Shown: piece by piece, positions 56,907 to 64,000 of the stretch | Layout: every line of letters starts with the position of its first letter | Numbering within the stretch: position 1 is the stretch's first letter | Source: Calycina herbarum | Taxonomy: Eukaryota > Ascomycota > Leotiomycetes > Helotiales > Pezizellaceae | Reading direction: 5' to 3' | Assembly: GCA_001414485.1 (NCBI GenBank) | Contig: LLEY01000010.1 | Coordinates: forward strand, 310,001-374,000 | Length of the DNA: 64,000 nt | The notes under the pieces: generated by a model | Databases searched by the model: none | The model's input: only the letters and a program-made list of their open reading frames with translations | Told to the model about the DNA's origin: nothing | Program-made: the position numbers and the translations under genes

Positions 56907-58370
56907 TTAGCGAGGATCAAGTCGCGGCTCCCGAAAAGATTGTCGGACAAGGTTGAACGTCTCTCCCGCAGGAGCATCGACCTGAATCGATGGTGCTCCT
57001 GCGGGTTTAACGCCTTCCATGCCCGTGTCCTCGATCTCCAAATTATCTAACCCTCGCTCGACATCTTCAATCTCGGAACCGGCCTCCGCGTCAGGATGAG
57101 CCTCAATTCGGTTCTGAATCAAGAGTGCGAGGTCCCCTCCTCGTGGTGGAGTGGGGCCAGTTCGCTGATCAGAGGGAGAAGATGGGGGTAATTCTTCTTG
57201 AGGAGAACCAAGCAGTTCATCCGTGTACAACAGAGTCCCTGGGTTGTTGAACCGTCGAGGTGGAGGACCATCTGCGAAACTATCTTCCACTCCGTCTGGA
57301 AATCCCTCAGGGAAGGGAGTTGGTTGTCGATGTACGAGCTGAGCTGAGGACTGAGAATGGGAGATTGCTGGTCTTCTTGCGGCCTGGACGGAGTTCGAGT
57401 CTTCAAGTGCGTTTCTCCCTGGTGAAGGACCGTCACGGTAGCCCTCTTCCGCTCGCTCTAGTGAATACCAAAACCCGGAGTCTGATTGTCGACGTGCCTC
57501 TTGGGCTGAAGGGGAGAGATGGGAGACGGTTGGTCTTCTTGGTGGCTGGAGTGAATCTGGATCTTGAGGTGCATTTCTCCCAGCGAGAGGACCGTCTTCA
57601 AATCCATCTTCAACTCCTTCTTCCTCATCCGGATGGTGTCTTCGGCGGTCTCTTCTTATAGCGTTTTCGAAAATATTGAAAGCTACGCCTACTGGCGGGA
57701 ATCTTGAACGAGGTGGAGAAACGTCGTTCCGAATTCCACGCGAATTAAATCGTCGTGGTGCCTGTGGGGTTGACATCTGGACAAGCGAGAAGCCTAGACT
57801 TCTTTGTTGCTGGGGAAAACCAGAGTTCGGAGGTGCTGAGCTTGATGTTCTCCCAGGAGGAGGACCATCAATAAACCCCTCTAGCTCTAGCCCCTCTCTG
57901 GGGTCTCTCGGCAGGTACCTAGTACCTCCACCAGCGGCGTCTAAGTAGCGCCGTGGTGGAGGAGCAGGAGAAAGGGATGTTGAAGAGAGTTGAGGGTAGG
58001 TGATCGAACCATCGCGGGAAGATCTAGCTGGGTCTTGCCGCCCTAGTGCATTTTCCCTATCCAACAATTCGTCTTCGAAGTCGATCAGATAAAGAATATC
58101 CTGCCGCTCGGTTAACAATTCCAGATCCATACCCGGCTCTTCCAAGTCTTCCGGCAATGCGACACCTACCAAGCCATCAACACGACGACAGAAAAGGCTT
58201 AAATACCGGGCAGAGTTTGGTAAATAGGATAGATACTGGAAAACGTACTCTTCTAGGTCCGAATTGATTTGTGACCGGGTGAGGAGGCCCTGGACCGTGA
58301 TGCCTTGGTAGACGTCGCTGAGGGACCCGTGGAGGGTTGACCAGGCTCGGAGGGTTAATGGGGCTGACAT
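56907..58370 (-). CDS. Uncharacterised protein with degenerate DGPxxGR repeats
   Basis: Single exon, 487 aa, ATG at 58370. Residues 1-~115 are ordered-looking and leucine-rich (LRAWSTLHGSLSDVYQGITV ... YVFQYLSYLPNSARYLSLFC). After that the protein is proline/arginine-rich and disordered. It is built partly on an imperfect ~45-residue repeat starting G-F-x-D-G-P-x-x-G-R: GFIDGPPPGR, GFEDGPLAGRNAPQDPDSLQ, GYRDGPSPGRNALEDSNSVQ and SFADGPPPRR. The repeat tail contains RRPxxSHxxSSAQ. No known domain. The acidic C-terminal segment (EAGSEIEDVERGLDNLEIED) is followed by a short basic end. The gene is likely real because the frame is long and free of stops in normal-GC DNA. Confidence 0.7.
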   Translation of the reverse strand: MSAPLTLRAWSTLHGSLSDVYQGITVQGLLTRSQINSDLEEYVFQYLSYLPNSARYLSLFCRRVDGLVGVALPEDLEEPGMDLELLTERQDILYLIDFEDELLDRENALGRQDPARSSRDGSITYPQLSSTSLSPAPPPRRYLDAAGGGTRYLPRDPREGLELEGFIDGPPPGRTSSSAPPNSGFPQQQRSLGFSLVQMSTPQAPRRFNSRGIRNDVSPPRSRFPPVGVAFNIFENAIRRDRRRHHPDEEEGVEDGFEDGPLAGRNAPQDPDSLQPPRRPTVSHLSPSAQEARRQSDSGFWYSLERAEEGYRDGPSPGRNALEDSNSVQAARRPAISHSQSSAQLVHRQPTPFPEGFPDGVEDSFADGPPPRRFNNPGTLLYTDELLGSPQEELPPSSPSDQRTGPTPPRGGDLALLIQNRIEAHPDAEAGSEIEDVERGLDNLEIEDTGMEGVKPAGAPSIQVDAPAGETFNLVRQSFREPRLDPR

Positions 58371-59543
58371 TTCGAATGTGCTTGGGGACTTACTGTTGTG
58401 TTGGTGTGTGTTAAGTTGGGCAAAGTAGGAGTAAAGTTATATGAAGAGAATTCCCCCAAGAGAAGCCAGAGGGTGGTATACTTGTAGAATTTCACTCAAG
58501 GTTGTTTATTTTGTGTTATTTACTGTTCGTTACAACGGGGCAACGTCTCTGAGGAATATTGAAGTGTCTAGCAGGTGCAGATAAAGAATTCCAATGGTTG
58601 AAATCTCCTGTTGCTGAAATTTCCTTTGAAGAACAATTCCATTGAGACCAACAATTCATTGTGATCAGTTTCCTAGCGCACAACAAAGAGCAAGACGTTC
58701 ATTTAGCGCTTTTTGAGCGATCAGTTGAGTGTCAATAACAAAGAGGTTGAACCCATCCTTCCACCCTTTGAAAGAGTTATTTCTTTGTTATTTTGCGAAT
58801 ATCACATATAATATGACAATTATTGGAAGAAATAGGGGGTTGAAGGTTTGAAATAGTCTTTTAGAGCACATTTCGTATCTCAAACAAAACTTAGATATTA
58901 TACGTTGTTTCTACATTTGGAAAAGATATGAAGTCTATGAAGACCTTGGCGTCTCCCAGTTCAATGCCAAAGTATTTTAGCAGCGTTCATGGTACCAAAT
59001 ATAGTGCTCAGTGCCCATTTTGTGAATGATAGCCAGGCGATAGACGCACTATTATACTTTGGTTACAAAATAATCAAAAGTAGTAACATGATAGATCAAT
59101 TCTACTAGTAAAGAAAGGAAACTAAAAATGTAGGAGAGTTAAGTCAAGGATTATGCGATTCGGCTAGCAAAGCTCTTTGAGAAAATATCGAGAAATAAAT
59201 TGATCCGGCAGAACGCAAAAATAACGACGAAATATACGTAGAGAATGAACAGTTGTTGGACATATTTAACCAAACGTTTAGCAGAAGAAAAATGAACAGA
59301 CACCGGCGCGCTTAAGAGAATATAGGCTTTGACAATTTAGAAGACAGGCAAAGGTCACTGTTGCGGAATCAAAAATATGGAAACAGGAAGAAACTTAGGG
59401 GGGGGGGGGGAACGATATATTTACAAAGAAGTGAAGTTTCCAAACTTAAAGACTTCGAAGTCTAAATGCGTTGGAAATATTTGAACCCGTAGTCAGAAAG
59501 AAACTGTGTTCGGACTGGATCGGGTATTTGGCGTACTTACCTA
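58371..59543. other. 1.2 kb intergenic, no gene
   Basis: AT-rich with no supported frame. A run of 12 G occurs at 59399-59410. The plus frame 59471-59830 overlaps the better-supported minus gene and is rejected. Confidence 0.5.
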
Positions 59544-59954
59544 TCATGGGCCACCATCAGGGAAGTAACCGCGTCGAGGCGCAGATTGAAGTTTGTCGTC
59601 CTCTTTACTACCCTGAAGGCGGACTACTGACTGAACAGCAGCGGAAACTCGTTTCCAGAGACTTTCGGGACGACTTCCCGTTCTTCCTTGAGGAGTTGAG
59701 GGGGTCTTGTCACGCCGACCCTCATCCATGGTACGGGCGACCTCAAGGAGAGCACGCTGTGCTTTCGATGTGGTCTGACAGGTGTAACATCTGTATGAGT
59801 CCTTGGGAGCATCTTCGACCAAGTAAATGACGTGAGGTGGGTGGAGTGCTTTGTGGCACTCATGACAGATGAAAGGAGGGGCGAGAGTCGCCGAGGTAGA
59901 AGATCTGGTGCTAAATGTTCGGGATGCCATCTTGCTTATTGATATTCTGGACAT
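59544..59954 (-). CDS. Small protein with two CxxC pairs (zinc-ribbon-like)
   Basis: 136 aa, ATG at 59954 (a second ATG at codon 9). The N-terminus is S/T/R-rich (MASRTFSTRSSTSATLAPPF), mitochondrial-targeting-like. Then come the pair CHEC and, about 29 residues on, CYTC, spaced like a small zinc ribbon: ICHECHKALHPPHVIYLVED ... YRCYTCQTT. The rest is basic and low-complexity. A near-consensus donor (TAG/GTAAGT at 59543-59535) sits right after the TGA, suggesting an intron in the 3' UTR. No family recognised; function unknown. The neighbour at 60658 is divergent and also has two cysteine pairs. Confidence 0.6.
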   Translation of the reverse strand: MSRISISKMASRTFSTRSSTSATLAPPFICHECHKALHPPHVIYLVEDAPKDSYRCYTCQTTSKAQRALLEVARTMDEGRRDKTPSTPQGRTGSRPESLWKRVSAAVQSVVRLQGSKEDDKLQSAPRRGYFPDGGP

Positions 59955-60657
59955 CGAAGGGGAATTTAGCAGAATACTTGTGTCATTTTATAGACACTGA
60001 ATACATGTTGATCATTGCACCAAAACAAATGTAGCAGGGGTCTTAGTGTTACACAACACCTCGACATCAAAACAGAATAACATATCTTCGTCCCGTAGGC
60101 TATCTCAAAAGGGGCTTTAATTATGACAAGTAGTGGTGGTAAGTCCCAAAACCAGCGCAAAGTATTGCGGGGTAAGCAAGTGAAACAATAGCTTTGCTCA
60201 ATTGCACGGTCAAAGAACTTCTCAAATACAACAAAGGAAAGAGGATTTGAGCAAAAGTAAACAACAACAACAAAGTTTTGGGCAAAAGGACGCCCCCGAA
60301 CACGTGGTGGCCCTCTGTTCGAGATTTGTTTTTGCTAATTTCATTTAGAGCGATCGGCATAAGGAGAAATTTCTTGGGCCAGGTGCGCTTTGGGTCGGGA
60401 GTTGGGACAGAAGTGAATTTGGGAAGGAACGACCTCGCTTACGTCGCGCGACCACTCGCACTTTCCTTGAGAGTCGTTCTTTGAAAGCTCGACCAGAATG
60501 CGACACCCACAACAGGATCGTGCTAAACAAGAGCAACGGATACATAGCACCAAGGAACACAAAATTACACCTGCCCGCATGATGTGTCGAATACTTGTTC
60601 ACAAATACGAATTGCCCGACTGCGGCCACAGCTGTATTTTCTTTCGCGTCTCATCCA
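59955..60657. other. Divergent intergenic region
   Basis: 703 bp between the two small cysteine-pair genes; contains both promoters. Overlapping minus frames at 60341-60629 and 60121-60360 have no domain. Confidence 0.5.
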
Positions 60658-61146
60658 ATGGGTGCCCAAACTAACAGCGTCGCAGTCCTATACCGCGACT
60701 CTTGTCGATACAACAACAACATGATATGCCCGCTCCCGAATTGCGACGTTTTCTACGAGACCTTCCCGGAGGAGAAGTGCGAGCTTTGCTACAGCAGAGA
60801 CGCATACATGGCGGAGGAAAGAAGAATGGAAGAAAAGCGAAGAGAACTTGCCAACATTGAGAGGGAGCTTCAACTCGAAATGGAGATCGAGCACAAGAGG
60901 GAAAAGCTAGGTGGGCAGACTATGTTCAAATGGATGTGGAGTGGCCTGCTGACTTCGTCGAAAGCAAAGCTTCGACGTAGGCACGCTGAGACCGAGGACC
61001 CTGAGGACTTTGAAGATCCAGAAGAACTGGATGAGGAAGCAGAGAAACCACCGGCACAAGCTAGGGGCAAGAAATCAGAGATGCGAGAGGATGCAGATGA
61101 TGTGGACATGGAGGACGTGACGTACGAAGCGGACGACGAAAAGTAA
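60658..61146 (+). CDS. Small acidic coiled-coil protein with N-terminal cysteine pairs
   Basis: 162 aa from the ATG at 60658 (a later ATG at 60721 starts MICPLPNCDVFY). Two cysteine pairs, CPLPNC and CELC, are spaced about 13 residues apart. A charged helix follows (AEERRMEEKRRELANIEREL ... EMEIEHKREKL), likely coiled coil, then a very acidic tail (EDPEDFEDPEELDEEAE ... DVDMEDVTYEADDEK). No known family. The frame is open and codon-like to a clean TAA. The role is unknown; zinc binding by the cysteines is inference. Confidence 0.6.
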   Translation: MGAQTNSVAVLYRDSCRYNNNMICPLPNCDVFYETFPEEKCELCYSRDAYMAEERRMEEKRRELANIERELQLEMEIEHKREKLGGQTMFKWMWSGLLTSSKAKLRRRHAETEDPEDFEDPEELDEEAEKPPAQARGKKSEMREDADDVDMEDVTYEADDEK

Positions 61147-61790
61147 AAGGTGTAGTACCCTCATCGGATCACGCCTCCACTCTGCTTACACTATCTCTAG
61201 GACCACTTTCACTCCCGTACGAATGAAATTACTTCAAGGTTGTCGGATTCTCGAAGCACTTCTGAAATACAGTCCGTCTTTAGGAGTCACGACGCCAACC
61301 TTTCCAACTGGAATTAATTCGCAAGATTATGGCCCCACTCCAGAACAAGAACGAGGATATATTTTTTTTCGGTCTTCGAAACGTCCATCATTCATCATTC
61401 TGTCTAGTAGCGACTAGTATAAGGGACTTGGTCAATTGGAAATTCCCAGAAGAGGTTATGGAAAAGATGCCGAGGGCGTTGGCACGGACTGATCTTCACG
61501 TTGTTTATGATACCAGTCTGAGTTGGGTAGCCAAGCCAGTAAGATAGGAAACTTGTTTTCATAACAGCATTTCGCCTCGATGATAGAAATTATAATCGTT
61601 TCTAGATTTTTATTTGTCTGTAGCTCGTAGGATTTTGTTCCTGGTCGTGATTGGTGATTAAGTCTAAAAAACACCACAGAAGGAGTTGCTGTCATTCAGT
61701 GCATGGTACAGATTAGCTGATCTCTATCTCAACTTCCGACATGGGTTCGAGGGTACTTCGGCGGATACGTATGGAATTACGAATGCTATT
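61147..61790. other. Intergenic, no gene
   Basis: 3' flank of the preceding gene. The frames at 61223-61417 and 61329-61547 (+) have no domain and overlap one another. Confidence 0.5.
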
Positions 61791-62384
61791 CTAAAGGTTG
61801 ATATTACCTATTCTAGGTATAAGAATACTTTCAATATAGTTAATGAAATCTAAGATATAAATTTTTGTTTTTAATCTTCACTCTCTAGTTAGTACTATAG
61901 AGTATAGGAATTCGACTCTTAATTATTTAGCTAAGACTTAAATAAATAATTCAGTTATTCTATAATACTATAATAATTAGATTTATATTATCTTTAGAAG
62001 AGTTAGAAGAATTATAAAAAGATAAGAAAGTGTTTTAGACTATAGCTATTAACTTCTATAATCTCTACTATTTAGAAATCTATCTCTTATCTTATATCTA
62101 TATAAAAAACTACTTAATCTAATATTATATCTTAGAATTCTATTAAAATAATAAGATATAATACTTTTATATTAGTTATCTTAGTAGTTATTCTTTTTAT
62201 TCTTATAAATATAGTTTTTCTTATAATAAGTAAGTTCTTTTAAAATAGAAAATCTTAAGTTATTTAACTAATATAATTTTACTTCTAGTATTAAATAAAG
62301 AATTAAAAAATTTAATAGAGATAATAGTAAGTCTATTTTTTAAAGCTGTTTTTAATAATAACTAAGTAGCTAGAAGACTTAATT
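61791..62384. repeat. Extremely AT-rich block, probably RIP-worn repeat
   Basis: Almost only A and T with TATAG/TTATCTTA-like words; no readable frame. It stops abruptly at about 62385, where sequence of normal composition resumes in the middle of a gene relic, as if a repeat had been inserted there and then mutated. Confidence 0.65.
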
Positions 62385-62392
62385 TCTCCGCG

Positions 62393-63702
62393 GCATATCT
62401 TTCATCCGCAATGGCTGAAAGAGCCAAATCATATAATCAGGAAAATTTGGCATTGGAGAATAACTACGGCCCATTTTCATAGTGATTTATACACGGACCA
62501 CATTTACGATCTACTCGACAGCTTTCCAAGACGACTGTTTGTCGATTTTTGCGAAGCCATGTGCCATTTAAATACAATACAGACACTTGAGATCGTTATA
62601 ATCCCCCAGCCGACGAAGTAGATTCGTCCAATTAACCGAAATCCTGACTATTGCTCGCAAGAAAAGGATATCCGCCGACTTCCGGAGATTATGCAGCCTC
62701 TCAACCTTTTACGCAATGTCAACCTCCTTGCGATTCGAAGAGCAATTCAAGACGAGATAAAGGATTTTGGGACTATTTATGATAATTCATACAATGGGCT
62801 GTTCTCGGGTCCTGGGTTACAAGCCAGGGCTGTAAGTAATGCCAATCTATGTCAGACCACATATGAAGAGTTTGAGACCGAATTTCGGGAACTTCTGAAG
62901 CGAACGGGTCCTGTGGAATACGTTTTCAGAATGTATAGAAATCTCTTGAAATATGCAAGGAGCTTTGAGAAATACAAGCGATTTGGCCGCCAGACAGAAC
63001 TACTTGACTATCCTTATAAATATTGGGAACACACACATTGTCCGTCTGGTCAATTAATTCCTAATCATTGGCCTCATGTTTCAGAACAAGACCAGTATGG
63101 AGAGCCATTCTCTCTGCTAACACATATTATGGTAAAAGCACAATATGCAATTCCAAGCAACAAACAACGTGGAAGACTTTAAAACCCATAGAGCCAAAGT
63201 ACTGGAGTTACTAGAGCGAAGGTACAAATACCTCGATTCCTGTTTGGTCGAACTCTCAAGCTTCATCAAGTATCACCAAAATCAAGAAGGTATGTTTTCC
63301 AATATCCCCTACAAACCAGAAGAATTCGGTCATAGGAAAGAAGAAGTCATAAAAAGCATCATAATTCTACAGATTTAAGAAGCTGCCCTTGAGAACCGGC
63401 TCGATTTCTTCCCTCGATTCAACTCATATGGAATATCTCGAGAGTATGACCGCAAAGCAGTTGCTGCGAAGGTGTGCGCTAATCCCGAAGCTGCTGGACT
63501 TGAGCACAATCCTGATTTTGTTTGGAAATTCAAAGTTGCTTCTACATGTTTGCAACGCCATTGTCGTGAGATCCTAAAAGCGCGAAAGTCCGTTTTCCCG
63601 CATGCTCTTGACAAGGGGAAATCATACGTTTGGGGATTTCAGGCAAGCCCGGATTTGGATCTGGATCTTTGGAAGGCAAGCAAGCTTAAGAGCGGGGAAT
63701 GA
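62393..63702 (+). pseudogene. 5'-truncated, frameshifted relic of an uncharacterised fungal gene
   Basis: The relic reads in pieces: AYLSSAMAERAKSYNQENLA (frame 1), then after an extra T in a TTTT run (~62475) HSDLYTDHIYDLLDSFPRRL and CEAMCHLNTIQTLEIVIIPQ, then a TAG (~62620). The same frame then continues in RLPEIMQPLNLLRNVNLLAI to 63182. The C-terminal parts follow in two other frames, 63145-63378 (VEDFKTHRAKVLELLERRYK) and ~63378-63702 (EAALENRLDFFPRFNSYGIS ... FQASPDLDLDLWKASKLKSG). Some frame changes near 63180 and 63370 may be introns, but the extra T and TAG are lesions. The composition and L-x-T-L-E-I-V-I segment resemble the many fungal F-box-associated proteins of unknown function. 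The 5' end is missing at the AT-rich block. Confidence 0.65.
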
Positions 63703-64000
63703 TATGGATTATCTATTAATTAGCATAGATGAATAACAGGAGTTATGTGATAGCACCCTAGGGATTCTCGGTAAAAGATTGACTGATATTGAGAACGGGG
63801 GCCAAAATAATTATACTCTTTGAACAAGCAAAACAGACAAACTGCCAGATACCACAAATAGAATGTTTCAAGTAATCATAATTCTGCCAACTTCCTAGGC
63901 AACATTACTACCAATCAATGTTAGCTAGTATCCCCCAAGGAACGAGTGTATATACTCAGCTATTTCCTTCTCTGGCGGTACAAAATCTCCAACATCACAC
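63703..64000. other. Window end, no gene seen
   Basis: 298 bp of AT-rich flank; nothing recognised before the window ends. Confidence 0.5.

Noticed and set aside
59471..59830. 119-codon plus-strand frame
   Set aside because: Antisense to the CxxC-pair protein on the minus strand, which has the better start and motif content.

Overview
The window is nuclear DNA of a filamentous ascomycete (Pezizomycotina). The evidence is short GT-AG introns (49-150 nt, often with a CTAAC/CTAAT-like branch site), GPI12, MGM1, DUG3 and ZRG17-type genes with fungal architecture, and AT-rich blocks of decayed transposons whose nonsense codons fit repeat-induced point mutation (CAA/CAG to TAA/TAG, TGG to TAG). 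A helotialean/leotiomycete host is my inference from the overall look, not something the sequence proves. Roughly half the window is coding or gene-proximal DNA; the rest is repeat islands and empty intergenic DNA.

Layout. 0.5-6.8 kb: three related Myb/SANT-like genes of unknown role, the third split by one in-frame TAA. 6.8-8.3 kb: no gene. 8.3-15.7 kb: AT-rich repeat island. It holds a ~104 bp minisatellite, a pogo/Fot1-type element inserted in that array, three further TIR-bounded units placed end to end, and a separate 525 bp MITE with perfect 57 bp ends. 15.7-18.4 kb: no gene. 18.4-28 kb: gene-rich block with GPI12, a convergent pair of membrane-protein genes whose stop codons are 3 bp apart, a broken alpha/beta-hydrolase gene, an 8-exon MFS transporter, and a CCCH zinc-finger gene (27.2-29.1 kb). 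32.2-33.5 kb: a complete alpha/beta hydrolase. 34.8-40.5 kb: an F-box-like protein, a two-TM protein and a Zrg17-type zinc transporter. 40.5-46 kb: gene-poor, with a small MITE-like repeat and a 1.03 kb internally deleted hAT element carrying an 8 bp target duplication. 46.1-51.5 kb: divergent DUG3 and MGM1. 52.2-56.3 kb: a 4.1 kb segment bounded by inverted repeats (themselves flanked by direct repeats). It contains an intact PrpF/aconitate-isomerase-type gene next to a dead Tc1/mariner transposase. 56.9-61.1 kb: three uncharacterised small or low-complexity genes. 61.8-62.4 kb: extremely AT-rich block abutting a 5'-truncated, frameshifted gene relic that runs to 63.7 kb.

The housekeeping genes are unrelated in pathway (GPI anchor synthesis, ER zinc supply, alternative glutathione breakdown, mitochondrial fusion), as expected for a eukaryotic chromosome; there is no operon or biosynthetic cluster. 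The points most worth a second look are the SANT-like gene cluster with its in-frame stop, the intact metabolic gene inside the TIR-bounded 4.1 kb segment, and the hAT deletion derivative. No tRNA gene or CRISPR array was seen; one degenerate 5S-rRNA-like stretch is proposed with low confidence.
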